The notes: generated by a model not told the origin, from the sequence alone. Shown: positions 8,799 through 17,720, counted from the first letter of the stretch. The stretch: 64,000 nt of DNA from Brevibacillus_D fluminis_A (GCF_052072235.1 NZ_CM125436.1:3404001-3468000), one strand, 5' to 3'. Made by a program: numbers and translations.

Positions 8799-10067
8799 TT
8801 ATGAAAAGAAAATGCGGTGCAAGTCGTTCCACGTCACAACGAGGATCAACAGCATCAGGAAGGCAAAGCCAAGGAAATGAACCATTCCTTCCTTATGCGG
8901 ATCAATCGGTTTGCCGCGCAAGGCTTCCACGATGAGGAACACGAGTCGTCCACCATCCAAAGCTGGCAGCGGCAAAAGATTAAACAACCCGAGGTTGATG
9001 CTCAAGATCGCTGCCCATTTCAGCAGGATCGACATTCCTTGCTGGGCGAATTCGCCCGTCATTTTGAAAATGCCCACAGGCCCGCTCAAATCTTTAAGCC
9101 CGACGTGGCCGGTGAACAGGGAGGCCAGCCCTTTGACAATCATCGCCGTGAAATCATACGTGGTCTCCGCGCCAAAACGCAGCGCTTCTCCCGGCGAATA
9201 CACGACCGGGCTGTATACCATGATCTTGCCTACCTGGTCTTTGTTTTCCACTTTGACAGGCACTTTCAGTTGCTGCCCGTTACGATCGATGACAAACGTA
9301 AGTGTCTTGCCTGGTGATTTGCTGACCACTTCAACAATCTCCATCCAGGATGCGACCGGTTTCGCATCAATCGTGACGACCCGATCCCCTTCATGCAAGC
9401 CGGCTATCGCCGCTGGACCACCTGGATTCACAGGTCCGATTTTGGGCGCATTCGTCGGCACGCCGTAAATCAGGCCGATTGCGACCAAAAGGACAAATGC
9501 CAGAATGAAGTTGGCAGCCGGTCCGGCAAAAATCGCCCAGAAACGTTGCGGCACCGTCTTTCCACCAAACTGGCGGTCATGCGGCGCGATCTGCACTTCC
9601 TGTCCCGCGCTTACCAGCAACGCTTGCGGATGAACAGCGAATGATCTTGTTTCTCCTGCGACCTCGAGCGTCGCCTGAAGCTTGCGTTCAAGCTCCCAAT
9701 CCAAGAGCGTCCCTTTCACTACGTTTGCAGGGAGCGCATCCAATTTGTCCAGGAAAAACCGTTTGATTTTGCCCGTATGATCCAATTCGACGCCCACATT
9801 CATGTGGGTTTTGAGCACGTCCATCTCTGGATCTTCGCCAGCCATGCGGACCATCCCGCCGATCGGCAACAATCTCAGTGTATACTCCGTCTCCCCACGT
9901 TTAAAGCGGAAAATTTTCGGTCCCATTCCCAGCGCAAACTCGCGGCATAAAATGCCCGCCCGCTTGGCCAACAGAAAGTGACCCAATTCATGCACGAACA
10001 CCAGCATCCCGAAGACGACGATGATCGCAATCACGGACTCTAGCGAATCAAAGTTAGGTAAAGGCAA
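8799..10067 (-). CDS. rseP: Site-2 membrane metalloprotease RseP/RasP family
   Basis: This is an intramembrane zinc protease that cleaves anti-sigma factors, signal-peptide remnants and related membrane substrates. The 422-residue product has HELGH in the first transmembrane helix (about residues 26-30), a PDZ domain in the middle (GDRVVTIDAKPVASW) and the C-terminal NLLPLPALDGGR motif that supplies the third zinc ligand. The TTG start at 10067 follows AAGGAGG at 7-8 nt. It lies 23 nt after dxr, in the conserved cdsA-dxr-rseP order. Confidence 0.95.
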   Translation of the reverse strand: MPLPNFDSLESVIAIIVVFGMLVFVHELGHFLLAKRAGILCREFALGMGPKIFRFKRGETEYTLRLLPIGGMVRMAGEDPEMDVLKTHMNVGVELDHTGKIKRFFLDKLDALPANVVKGTLLDWELERKLQATLEVAGETRSFAVHPQALLVSAGQEVQIAPHDRQFGGKTVPQRFWAIFAGPAANFILAFVLLVAIGLIYGVPTNAPKIGPVNPGGPAAIAGLHEGDRVVTIDAKPVASWMEIVEVVSKSPGKTLTFVIDRNGQQLKVPVKVENKDQVGKIMVYSPVVYSPGEALRFGAETTYDFTAMIVKGLASLFTGHVGLKDLSGPVGIFKMTGEFAQQGMSILLKWAAILSINLGLFNLLPLPALDGGRLVFLIVEALRGKPIDPHKEGMVHFLGFAFLMLLILVVTWNDLHRIFFS

Positions 10068-10090
10068 CGGTTAACCTCCTTTTTTACCAA

Positions 10091-11242
10091 TCAGACGCCC
10101 GCATGCCCTGCTGCAAATTGTCTCGCCCACGCGTCGGCTGCCATGATTGTTTCCAAATCAGGATTGTGTACGGGTGTATGTGCTACACACGCTTGTTCGA
10201 CAATTTTTTCGATGGCCAGGAATGTGATTTCGCCCCGCAAAAAGCGTGCGACCGCAATCTCGTTCGCCGCATTGAGGACTGCCGGAAGCGTACCACCCGC
10301 CTTGCCACAGTCAAACGCCAGCCTTAACAATGGGTACCGTTCATCATCCATTTCGGCAAAATGCAACGTGGACAATTTCGCCAAATCGAGGCGCTCTGTC
10401 GCCAAATTCGTACGGCGCGGATAGGTGAGCGCGTATTGGATCGGCACCTTCATGTCAGGTGTGCCAAGCTGTGCCATCACCGCCCTATCTTTATATTCTA
10501 CCATAGAGTGTATGATGCTTTCATAATGCAGGAGGCAATCAATTTGCTCATACGGCATATCGAAGAGCCAGTGCGCCTCGATTACCTCAAACCCTTTATT
10601 CATCATCGTTGCGGAATCGATGGTGATTTTGGCACCCATGCTCCAGTTCGGATGGTTGAGCGCATCCTGCACCGTCACATTTTTCAGCTCTTCTCTTTTT
10701 TTATGACGGAAGGAACCGCCTGATGCCGTGATAATGATCCGTTCGACATCTCCGCGGTGTTCCCCTTGCAAGCATTGGAAAATGGCAGCATGCTCGCTGT
10801 CAACCGGCAAAATCGTCACCTCGTTCGCACGAGCGGCTTCCATTACGATATGCCCGGCCGTGACGAGCGTTTCTTTATTGGCCAGGCCGATTGTTTTGCC
10901 TGCGCGGATCGCCGCCAAGGTTGGCGCAACCCCAACGCTTCCGACAACGGCCGTCATGACAAACTCGGCGTCGGCATGTGCCGCTACGTCTAGCAAGCCT
11001 TGCTCGCCCCAGACGATTTCCGGTTTTTTGCCCTGCAGCCTGCCTTGCAGCTCCCGTGCGGCTTTTTCCGATCCGACCGAGACGAGTTCAGGCGAAAACT
11101 GCTGCACCTGCTCCACGAGCAAATCAACATTGCTGCCGGCAGCCATCGCCGAAATGCAGAACGCCTCGGGATGCTCCGCCACTACCGCCAATGTGCTCGT
11201 TCCGATCGATCCTGTCGAGCCAAGCAGCGCTATTTTTTTCAT
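10091..11242 (-). CDS. dxr: 1-deoxy-D-xylulose 5-phosphate reductoisomerase
   Basis: Dxr converts DXP to MEP with NADPH, the committed step of the non-mevalonate pathway. The 383-residue product starts MKKIALLGSTGSIGTSTL, an NADPH-binding loop. It continues with GLANKETLVTAGHIV and VDSEHAAIFQC, the substrate and metal site. The ATG at 11242 is 8 nt after GAGGG and was preferred over GTG at 11251. It is downstream of cdsA and upstream of rseP. Confidence 0.97.
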   Translation of the reverse strand: MKKIALLGSTGSIGTSTLAVVAEHPEAFCISAMAAGSNVDLLVEQVQQFSPELVSVGSEKAARELQGRLQGKKPEIVWGEQGLLDVAAHADAEFVMTAVVGSVGVAPTLAAIRAGKTIGLANKETLVTAGHIVMEAARANEVTILPVDSEHAAIFQCLQGEHRGDVERIIITASGGSFRHKKREELKNVTVQDALNHPNWSMGAKITIDSATMMNKGFEVIEAHWLFDMPYEQIDCLLHYESIIHSMVEYKDRAVMAQLGTPDMKVPIQYALTYPRRTNLATERLDLAKLSTLHFAEMDDERYPLLRLAFDCGKAGGTLPAVLNAANEIAVARFLRGEITFLAIEKIVEQACVAHTPVHNPDLETIMAADAWARQFAAGHAGV

Positions 11243-11282
11243 GATATTCACCCTCTACCCATGCACATAACAACGGATTTCG

Positions 11283-12083
11283 TTAGCTTAACAAATGAAG
11301 AACATGCAAAATCGGGAATACCACAATCCAGCTGTCGACCCGATCCATCACACCACCATGCCCGGGAAAAATATGCCCCGAGTCTTTCACATCGTAGTGC
11401 CGCTTGATCGCCGATTCCACCAGATCGCCGAGCTGCCCCGCGATTCCCGTGACAAACCCGATCAAGATCGCTTTTGAGAGCGGGAGCACCGCAAACCACA
11501 GATCGATCCCCACGATCACAACGAGCCCTAAAAGCAGGCCGCCCAGCGCACCCTCCACCGTTTTGTTCGGACTGATGGATGGCCAGAGCTTGGTTTTGCC
11601 GATAGCCCGTCCCACGAAATATGCGCCGGAGTCTGTTGCCCAGATCCCCAGCAAAACCAGCATGGTCAAATAAAAACCGTCTGGCGAAAAGTTGCGGGTC
11701 GCCGCAATATACGCAAACCCGAATCCTATGTATAACGCCCCAACCAGCGTAAGGGCGACATGTTCAATCTGAAACTGATTTTTGCGAACCACGGTATAAA
11801 ACAGCAGCAGAAATAACGCAGGCAACAGCAATGGCGTGCTGCCGCCGGTACCGATTGGCACGAGGTTCGAAAAAGAGAGAGACGGCCAAATCAAGCTCAT
11901 CATCAGTACGTAGCCGACCAGTCCTGCAAAGCTGAACAGCCGCAGTCCGGCCATTCGTAAAAATTCGTACAAGCCGATCGAGGCCAGTAGCACAATGAGC
12001 AATGAATACCATTCTTCTCCTGCATAAACAAGGGATAGGAAAATGATGCCACCAATCCCTCCCGTGATGATCCGCTGCTTCAA
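11283..12083 (-). CDS. cdsA: Phosphatidate cytidylyltransferase
   Basis: CdsA makes CDP-diacylglycerol from phosphatidic acid and CTP for phospholipid synthesis. The 266-residue multi-pass membrane protein ends with the CDP-DAG synthase signature (SAIKRHYDVKDSGHIFPGHG, then MDRVDS). The TTG start at 12083 follows GAGGTGGGA. It is 21 nt after uppS and 40 nt before dxr, the usual uppS-cdsA-dxr order. Confidence 0.96.
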   Translation of the reverse strand: MKQRIITGGIGGIIFLSLVYAGEEWYSLLIVLLASIGLYEFLRMAGLRLFSFAGLVGYVLMMSLIWPSLSFSNLVPIGTGGSTPLLLPALFLLLFYTVVRKNQFQIEHVALTLVGALYIGFGFAYIAATRNFSPDGFYLTMLVLLGIWATDSGAYFVGRAIGKTKLWPSISPNKTVEGALGGLLLGLVVIVGIDLWFAVLPLSKAILIGFVTGIAGQLGDLVESAIKRHYDVKDSGHIFPGHGGVMDRVDSWIVVFPILHVLHLLS

Positions 12084-12104
12084 TTGATCCCACCTCTTTA
12101 TGAG

Positions 12105-12878
12105 TTACACCGAACCGTAGCGACGAGCCCGTCCTTGATAATCGGCGATGGCTTGATAGAAATCTGCTTTGCTGAAGTCAGGCCAGAGCACATCCGTGAA
12201 CCAAAGCTCCGTATAAGCCATTTGCCACAGCATGAAATTGCTCAGACGAATTTCGCCACTTGTGCGGATCAAGAGATCAGGGTCCGGAAATTCGCGTGTG
12301 TACAGGTGTTGTGCGATCAACGACTCAGTAATCTCTTCCGGCTCAAGGCCCCCTTCTTTTACCCGTTGAGAAATCTCGGAAATGGCACGCACAATTTCGT
12401 TGCGCCCGCCATAATTCAAGGCAAAATTCAGCTTCAGGCCTGTGTTGTTTATCGTTTTTCTTTCCGCTTTTTCCAATGCATCCCGCGTGAAAGACGGCAG
12501 CTCTTCCTTGCTGCCCACCATGCGGATGCAAACATTCCGTTCGATTAATTCATCCAATTCTGTCGATATAAATTCCTGCGGCAGCTTCATCAAAAAATCA
12601 ACTTCATCCCGCGGACGCTTCCAGTTTTCGGTAGAAAAAGCATACAGGGTCAAGATTTTGATGCCGATCTCGTCGGCAGCTTTCACAATCTCCTTGACCG
12701 TCTTCATGCCTGCACGATGGCCCGCAATGCGCGGCAAGCTGCGCTGTTTCGCCCAGCGGCCATTTCCATCCATAATGACGGCAATGTGCGCAGGCAGCGC
12801 TTCCCGATCACGAACTGTATTTTCATCAATGGATTGCCGTTCTTTTCGCGTAAGCATCTGCGAGAGCTTCTCTAACAT
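12105..12878 (-). CDS. uppS: Undecaprenyl diphosphate synthase (isoprenyl transferase)
   Basis: UppS is a cis-prenyltransferase making the C55 carrier for cell-wall synthesis. The 257-residue product carries HIAVIMDGNGRWAKQR (catalytic Asp) and the C-terminal DLLIRTSGEIRLSNFMLWQ signature. The ATG at 12878 follows GGGGGAAAG; the frame extends to 12911 without a site. A perfect 9-bp hairpin lies about 35-60 nt upstream. Confidence 0.96.
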   Translation of the reverse strand: MLEKLSQMLTRKERQSIDENTVRDREALPAHIAVIMDGNGRWAKQRSLPRIAGHRAGMKTVKEIVKAADEIGIKILTLYAFSTENWKRPRDEVDFLMKLPQEFISTELDELIERNVCIRMVGSKEELPSFTRDALEKAERKTINNTGLKLNFALNYGGRNEIVRAISEISQRVKEGGLEPEEITESLIAQHLYTREFPDPDLLIRTSGEIRLSNFMLWQMAYTELWFTDVLWPDFSKADFYQAIADYQGRARRYGSV

Positions 12879-12913
12879 TAAGCTTTCCCCCAAAATGAGA
12901 GATATAGACATAA

Positions 12914-12935
12914 TTCCCCCTCAAACGAGGGGGAA
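12914..12935. repeat. Perfect hairpin between frr and uppS
   Basis: TTCCCCCTC and GAGGGGGAA (9 bp, no mismatch) are separated by a 4-nt loop, just after the frr stop. The following minus-strand bases (TTATGTCT) are a poor T-tract, so efficient termination is doubtful. An attenuator or mRNA 3' stabilising structure fits better. Confidence 0.55.
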
Positions 12936-12947
12936 GCTTGCATGGGT

Positions 12948-13505
12948 CTACACTTCCAAAATGTCTTTTTCCTTTTCTTTCACAACTTTATCCACTTCAA
13001 GGATAAATTTATCCGTTGTTTTTTGGATCGTTTCCTGGTGGCGGCGAGATTCGTCCTCCGAAATGGTCGCTGCCTTTTCAAGTTTTTTCAACTCGTCGTT
13101 CGCATCGCGGCGGATGTTGCGGATTGCAACTTTCGCCTCTTCTGCGCTCTTGTTCGCGACTTTCACCAATTCTTTGCGGCGCTCTTCCGTCAGCATTGGC
13201 ACTGCGATGCGGATCACAACACCGTCGTTTGTCGGTGTCAAACCGAGGTCGGATTGCATGATGGCTCTCTCGATGTCCTTCATCGCACCTTTGTCCCAAG
13301 GCTGGATTTGCAGCAAACGCGGTTCTGGCGCATTGACGTTCGCCAGCTGGCTGATTGGCGTCGGCGTGCCGTAGTAATCAACCACGATTTTATCGAGCAT
13401 GGCTGGATTTGCGCGGCCTGCGCGAAGCGATGCCAAGTCCCTTTTCAGTGCGGCTACCGCTTTTGTCATCCGTTCTTCTGCGTCTTTCAATACCGATTGT
13501 GGCAT
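12948..13505 (-). CDS. frr: Ribosome recycling factor
   Basis: Frr releases ribosomes from mRNA after termination together with EF-G. The 185 residues match the family length, with LRAGRANPAMLDKIVVDYYG near residue 25 and the helical C-terminus. The ATG at 13505 shares one base with the pyrH stop (TGATG) and follows AGGGGGAAG, so the longer frame to 13616 is an overlap artefact. It is translationally coupled to pyrH. Confidence 0.97.
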   Translation of the reverse strand: MPQSVLKDAEERMTKAVAALKRDLASLRAGRANPAMLDKIVVDYYGTPTPISQLANVNAPEPRLLQIQPWDKGAMKDIERAIMQSDLGLTPTNDGVVIRIAVPMLTEERRKELVKVANKSAEEAKVAIRNIRRDANDELKKLEKAATISEDESRRHQETIQKTTDKFILEVDKVVKEKEKDILEV

Positions 13506-14230
13506 CAGGCTTCCCCCTTGACAATAGTTCCAATTTTTTCGCCCATCACGGCTCGTTTGATGTTCCCTTCTTCGGTAATCGAGAACACCATCAACTGAAT
13601 ATTGTTGTCCATACACAAGCTGGAGGCAGTCGAATCCATTACACCCAGACCCTGGTTCAAAACTTCAAGGAACGTGAGCTGGTCGTATTTCTCGGCTGTC
13701 GGGTCAACGCTCGGGTCAGCAGTATAAACACCATCAACTTTGTTCTTAGCCATCAAAATGACTTCTGCTTCGATTTCAGCAGCGCGAAGGGCTGCCGTCG
13801 TGTCTGTCGAAAAGTATGGATTCCCTGTACCAGCAGCGAAAATGACAACGCGGTTTTTCTCCAAATGGCGAATGGCTTTTCTGCGTATGTACGGTTCCGC
13901 TACCTGGCGCATCTCGATCGAGGTTTGCACCCGCGTTGGCACATTTACTTTCTCAAGACCGTCCTGCAGAGCCAGCGAATTCATAATGGTGGCGAGCATC
14001 CCCATATAATCGGCCGTAGCGCGATCCATGCCTTTGGAGCTGCCGGAAAGCCCTCTCCAAATGTTACCTCCCCCAACTACGACTGCTACCTGTACACCTA
14101 ATTCGACGATCTCTTTGATTTGATTGGCAATGGAAAAGATGATTTTCGGGTCAATCCCGTACCCCACTTCTCCTGCCAGGGCTTCTCCACTCAACTTTAA
14201 CACAACTCGCTTATAAGCAGGAAGTGGCAT
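13505..14230 (-). CDS. pyrH: Uridylate kinase
   Basis: PyrH phosphorylates UMP to UDP. The 241-residue product belongs to the amino-acid kinase fold, with KRVVLKLSGEALAG at the N-terminus, VVVGGGNIWRG for phosphate binding and AAGTGNPYFSTDTTA near the centre. The ATG at 14230 follows GGAGG by 9 nt. It is separated from tsf by a strong terminator and coupled to frr downstream. Confidence 0.97.
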   Translation of the reverse strand: MPLPAYKRVVLKLSGEALAGEVGYGIDPKIIFSIANQIKEIVELGVQVAVVVGGGNIWRGLSGSSKGMDRATADYMGMLATIMNSLALQDGLEKVNVPTRVQTSIEMRQVAEPYIRRKAIRHLEKNRVVIFAAGTGNPYFSTDTTAALRAAEIEAEVILMAKNKVDGVYTADPSVDPTAEKYDQLTFLEVLNQGLGVMDSTASSLCMDNNIQLMVFSITEEGNIKRAVMGEKIGTIVKGEA

Positions 14231-14283
14231 TTACAGCGGCCTCCATTCATCTACACATTCTCTTGTGCTTCTTATGATTCCTT

Positions 14284-14313
14284 TAAAAAAGGGAACACAT
14301 AGGTGTTCCCTTT
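14284..14313 (-). terminator. Strong intrinsic terminator downstream of tsf
   Basis: AAAGGGAACAC and GTGTTCCCTTT form an 11-bp stem with a 4-nt loop, followed by a TTTTTT tract on the minus strand. It ends the rpsB-tsf unit 9 nt after the tsf stop. No clear promoter was seen in the remaining 53 nt before pyrH, so pyrH may depend on read-through. Confidence 0.9.
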
Positions 14314-14321
14314 ATTTTGTC

Positions 14322-15209
14322 TTACTGCTTATTTACTTGCGCCATTACTTCAGCAGCAAAGTCTTCCTGTTTCTTCTCGATGCCTTCGCCTACTTGGAAA
14401 CGAACGAAAGCTTTCAGGGAAGCGTTTGCTTCCTTCAAGAGTTGGGAAACTTTTTTGTCCGGATCTTTTACGAACGGTTGCTCTACCAAGCAGTATTCTT
14501 CGAAGAATTTGGAGAGGCGGCCCTCTACCATTTTCTCAACGATGTTTGCTGGTTTGCCTTCTTGCAGCGCTTGGTTTTTCAACACTTCGCGCTCACGTTC
14601 GATCTCGTCTGCCGATACTTCTTCACGGTTTGCAAAACGAGGGTTGGACGCTGCTGCGTGCATTGCGATGTCTTTTGCCAGCTCTTCGTTCGTGCTGTTT
14701 TCAATCGCAACGAGGGTACCGATTTTACCACCCATATGTAGGTAGGCACCAAACGCGCCGTTGTCCGCTTTTTCCAAAACAGCCAGGCGGCGGAAGGAGA
14801 TGTTTTCACCGATTGTCGCGATTTTCTCGCTGATCACGTGAGCCAATGTGTTGCCTTCGCCTTTGAACGGTTGCTCCAGTGCAGCTTCAACCGTTGCCGG
14901 GCGTTGTCCGACAACATGCTCGGCGATGTCTTTTACGAGTTGTTGGAACTCAGGGTTTTTCGCAACGAAGTCTGTTTCACAGTTCACTTCTACGATTGCG
15001 CCAACGTTGCCGCTCACTGCAACCGCAGTCAAACCTTCAGCCGCTACGCGACCTGCTTTTTTCGCTGCTTTCGCGATACCGCGCTCACGCAGCAGGTCAA
15101 TCGCTTTTTCCATGTCGCCATTGGTTTCTTCCAACGCTTTTTTGCAATCCATCATACCTGCGCCCGTTCTTTCGCGCAATTCTTTAACCGCTTGTGCACT
15201 AATTGCCAT
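14322..15209 (-). CDS. tsf: Translation elongation factor Ts
   Basis: EF-Ts is the nucleotide exchange factor for EF-Tu. The 295-residue product starts MAISAQAVKELRERTGAGMM and has the conserved DCKKALEE and VNCETDFVA motifs. The ATG at 15209 follows GGGAGGT; the open frame upstream to 15299 contains the rpsB-tsf terminator and was rejected. Confidence 0.98.
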   Translation of the reverse strand: MAISAQAVKELRERTGAGMMDCKKALEETNGDMEKAIDLLRERGIAKAAKKAGRVAAEGLTAVAVSGNVGAIVEVNCETDFVAKNPEFQQLVKDIAEHVVGQRPATVEAALEQPFKGEGNTLAHVISEKIATIGENISFRRLAVLEKADNGAFGAYLHMGGKIGTLVAIENSTNEELAKDIAMHAAASNPRFANREEVSADEIEREREVLKNQALQEGKPANIVEKMVEGRLSKFFEEYCLVEQPFVKDPDKKVSQLLKEANASLKAFVRFQVGEGIEKKQEDFAAEVMAQVNKQ

Positions 15210-15252
15210 GTTTTTTACCTCCCTGGTTTTCGTACGTCCATAGTCTATCCTG

Positions 15253-15291
15253 AAAAAAAGAGTGGACGAGGTTCTGAAGCCCTCAGTCCAC
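15253..15291 (-). terminator. Intrinsic terminator/attenuator between rpsB and tsf
   Basis: Minus-strand GTGGAC-T-GAGG pairs with CCTC-GTCCAC (one bulged T), followed by TCTTTTTTTC. Because it lies inside the conserved rpsB-tsf unit, it probably reduces rather than abolishes transcription into tsf. Confidence 0.75.
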
Positions 15292-15302
15292 CCTCGCATG
15301 TC

Positions 15303-16007
15303 TTACGCCGTGGTTGTTTGTTCAGCGCCTTGGCTGCCTTCCAACAAAGCGTCAGCCATTTTGTTGGTCAACAATTTAACAGCGCGGATTGCGTCGTCGT
15401 TACCAGGGATCACATAGTCGATCTCATCCGGGTCGCAGTTTGTATCAACAATGGCAACGATCGGGATGTTCAATTTGCGAGCTTCAGCAACAGCGATGCG
15501 CTCTTTACGTGGATCAATGATGAACAGAGCGTCAGGCAGGTCGTTCATGTTCGCGATACCGCCCAAGAACTTCTCCAGACGATCCATTTCTTTACGCAGT
15601 ACGATTACTTCTTTTTTCGGCAGTACATCGAAAGTACCGTCGGTTTCCATACGTTGCAGCTCAGCCAGGCGAGCAGTACGTTTTTTGATGGTTGTGAAGT
15701 TGGTGAGGGTACCACCCAACCAGCGTTGGTTGATGTAGTAGTGGCCTGTACGTTCAGCCTCTTCCTTCACAGCTTCTTGCGCTTGCTTTTTCGTACCAAC
15801 GAAGAGGATTTTGCCTCCGTTAGCAGACAGTTCGCGAACGAAGTTATACGCTTCTTCGACTTTCTTTACTGTCTTTTGCAAGTCAATGATGTAGATACCG
15901 TTACGTTCGGTGAAGATATAGCGATCCATTTTTGGGTTCCAGCGACGAGTTTGGTGACCAAAGTGTACACCAGCTTCGAGCAGCTGTTTCATGGAGATTA
16001 CCGCCAT
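15303..16007 (-). CDS. rpsB: Ribosomal protein S2
   Basis: RpsB is a small-subunit ribosomal protein. The 234-residue product starts MAVISMKQLLEAGVHFGHQT and has WNPKMDRYIF and the DLPDALFIIDPRKE segment, all family hallmarks. The ATG at 16007 follows GGAGGTG. It has its own candidate promoter and a structured leader, and leads into tsf. Confidence 0.98.
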   Translation of the reverse strand: MAVISMKQLLEAGVHFGHQTRRWNPKMDRYIFTERNGIYIIDLQKTVKKVEEAYNFVRELSANGGKILFVGTKKQAQEAVKEEAERTGHYYINQRWLGGTLTNFTTIKKRTARLAELQRMETDGTFDVLPKKEVIVLRKEMDRLEKFLGGIANMNDLPDALFIIDPRKERIAVAEARKLNIPIVAIVDTNCDPDEIDYVIPGNDDAIRAVKLLTNKMADALLEGSQGAEQTTTA

Positions 16008-16071
16008 AGCAACACACCTCCTTCAAGAAATGGTTTTTTGTGCCCACCCCCAACCGCATCTCCCACCAAAA

Positions 16072-16086
16072 CTGCGAAACTCGCAG
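16072..16086 (-). promoter_or_regulatory. Hairpin in the rpsB 5' leader
   Basis: The untranslated leader between the proposed promoter and rpsB contains CTGCGA - 3 nt - TCGCAG, a perfect 6-bp stem, followed by a G-rich stretch and the ribosome binding site. An autoregulatory S2 leader is possible by analogy. The sequence alone does not establish it. Confidence 0.3.
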
Positions 16087-16137
16087 CACCGTTGACAGGA
16101 TTGGTTGACGTGCGTATTGAACTGAACACCGTAGAAA

Positions 16138-16166
16138 ACTATATCATATGGCAAATCCAAATGCAA
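16138..16166 (-). promoter_or_regulatory. Candidate sigma-A promoter for rpsB-tsf
   Basis: On the minus strand, TTGCAT (16166-16161) and TATAGT (16143-16138) are separated by 17 nt. This lies just after the terminator of the preceding gene and about 130 nt before rpsB. Confidence 0.6.
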
Positions 16167-16167
16167 G

Positions 16168-16193
16168 AAAGCCCGCCTTATTTTTTCGGCGGG
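16168..16193 (-). terminator. Terminator overlapping the end of the MltG-like gene
   Basis: CCCGCC and GGCGGG flank a 10-nt A-rich loop that contains the stop codon of the gene, followed by CTTTCTTGC. It separates the genes after sigD from the rpsB promoter. Confidence 0.7.
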
Positions 16194-16837
16194 GTTGTAA
16201 TACGTTTCACAATTTCGTCAATGCTTGTCCCTTTAGGGATTTGGTAGGTGTTTGCCCGGATGCGGTCGAGCTTGCCGGCGGCGCGCAGCGCGTTCACCAA
16301 TTGATCCGCAGATTGGATCAAGCCTGCATCGGCAAGCAGCTTGCCGGCAGCGGTCGCATTGGTTGCCCCCGGGATGCGCACCGTGACCAATTCAACCGGT
16401 ACCCCAGGCGATGTCACTTGCGGCTCCTGTGCGGTCGGCTGTGCCACCTGCGGCGCTGCTGATGCGGAGTCAGGCTTGCTTGGCGCTGTGGCATCAGGCG
16501 CTTTGCCCGGCTGCGCCGCAGGCTGCACAGGAGCGGATGGCTGCCCCGGCTGATTGGATGGCGCTGTATCGCCTGCTGCCGGCTGCTTCGGTGCCTGTGT
16601 CTGCGGCGCTGTTGGCGAAACGGGCGCCTTCGCTGGCGACGTTGCGCTTTTATCCGTATTTTTGAGCTTGTTGTATTCCGCCTTGGGCATGAGCACAAGC
16701 TGCCTTTGCTGCGCGATCGCCGCCAGTTCCTCCTGTGTCAGCGCTTTCTGTCCGGGCTGTGCCGGATAAAACCACATGACCGCCGCAGCTGCAATGAGGC
16801 CGCTGCCCAATCCGTATAAAAAAGAGCGACTACTCAT
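16178..16837 (-). CDS. Membrane-anchored MltG/YceG-like protein lacking the catalytic domain
   Basis: The 219-residue product has an N-terminal transmembrane segment (FLYGLGSGLIAAAAVMWFY). A long Pro/Ala/Gln-rich linker follows (about residues 60-145), then a C-terminal domain (VTVRIPGATNATAAGKLLAD ... YQIPKGTSIDEIVKRIT). The last part resembles the small LysM-like module of the endolytic transglycosylase MltG, but the catalytic part of MltG is absent. It could bind peptidoglycan; this is inference. The ATG at 16837 follows GAGGG, and the gene overlaps the preceding one by 8 nt, so the two are probably coupled. Confidence 0.75.
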   Translation of the reverse strand: MSSRSFLYGLGSGLIAAAAVMWFYPAQPGQKALTQEELAAIAQQRQLVLMPKAEYNKLKNTDKSATSPAKAPVSPTAPQTQAPKQPAAGDTAPSNQPGQPSAPVQPAAQPGKAPDATAPSKPDSASAAPQVAQPTAQEPQVTSPGVPVELVTVRIPGATNATAAGKLLADAGLIQSADQLVNALRAAGKLDRIRANTYQIPKGTSIDEIVKRITTPPKK

Positions 16838-17372
16838 GGGCACGCCCTCTTTCTTGCGGCGCAGCCAGCGAGAAGATCAGTTCAAGCTCACCGCGGCCCG
16901 CTCCCAGCTGCTTGGCGATTTCATCAAGGGACAATCCTTCCCGCTGAAGCGCGAACGCGCGTTGAAACCGTTCCCGCAGAAAGAGTGTATCTTCCTGAAC
17001 GCGCGGCGTTTCGTTGTCGCCGATAGATGGCGTCTCTTTTGGCGTTTCGCCCCCGCTTCTTTCCAATTGCGCGCGAACTGCACCAAGCTCGCTTTCAAGC
17101 GTCTGGATGCGCTCCTCCAGCTGATCCAAATCCGAACGCAAATTTTCCTTGGTTTTGCGCAGGTTCGCAACCACCAATTCGTTTTCTTGCTTCACTTGAT
17201 GCACAAAGCGCTGCAAGCTCTTCTCCATCTCTTGACGTTCCTGCAGCTTTTGCTCTTGCGAACGCGACTGCGCTTGTCCGGAAGCTCCCTTTTGCCGGAT
17301 GGTTACAATCAATGCGATAAGAAGGATAAGAAGGCCTGCCCCCATCAAAAGATAGATTGGTTGTTCCAGCAT
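16830..17372 (-). CDS. Membrane-anchored coiled-coil protein (SwrB-like position)
   Basis: The 180-residue protein has one N-terminal transmembrane helix (IYLLMGAGLLILLIALIVTI). A long charged coiled coil follows (about residues 30-105), then a linker and a C-terminal helix-turn-helix-like tail (REGLSLDEIAKQLGAGRGEL). The layout resembles the DUF6115 family. In B. subtilis the swarming protein SwrB sits at the same place after sigD and is also a single-pass protein, so a motility role is plausible but not shown. The ribosome binding site is weak, and starts at 17372 (ATG) or 17378/17384 (GTG) are all possible. Confidence 0.75.
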   Translation of the reverse strand: MLEQPIYLLMGAGLLILLIALIVTIRQKGASGQAQSRSQEQKLQERQEMEKSLQRFVHQVKQENELVVANLRKTKENLRSDLDQLEERIQTLESELGAVRAQLERSGGETPKETPSIGDNETPRVQEDTLFLRERFQRAFALQREGLSLDEIAKQLGAGRGELELIFSLAAPQERGRAHE

Positions 17373-17393
17373 ACTCACACACACTTTCTGTTT

Positions 17394-17720
17394 TTACAAT
17401 GAGATGTCAACGTGGCGTCCACGCAATGGATCTTTCATCGGAACATGCGGCTTGCGCGCTTCCGCTTGTCTGCTCTCTTCCCATTGCTCCATCGCTTCCT
17501 GCGATTTCCTGCGTTCGCGCTCCCTGTCTTCTGTATTGTACCCTTTTGCCGATTTTTCCAGCTCTTGCGTGCGGACCCGGTTGTGCTGGTCCTCCTGATT
17601 CCGCTCGGCAATGATCGACTGCTGCTCATGCCACAAGCGCTGCTGATGATTTTCCTGCTGCCGCCCCAGCTCCTGTGTCCGGGGGATGGCTACCTGCAGT
17701 TCCACTGCCTTCAAGCTCAT
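17394..17720 (-). CDS. Hypothetical charged, helix-rich protein
   Basis: The 108-residue protein is not recognised. It is very rich in Glu, Gln, Arg and His and low in hydrophobic residues. A predicted long helix spans about residues 15-85, and the tail ends KPHVPMKDPLRGRHVDISL. It has no signal peptide or transmembrane segment. The ATG at 17720 follows GGGGAGTG. It lies 15 nt after the FapA-like gene and 21 nt before the coiled-coil gene, so it is part of the run after sigD. Confidence 0.65.
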   Translation of the reverse strand: MSLKAVELQVAIPRTQELGRQQENHQQRLWHEQQSIIAERNQEDQHNRVRTQELEKSAKGYNTEDRERERRKSQEAMEQWEESRQAEARKPHVPMKDPLRGRHVDISL

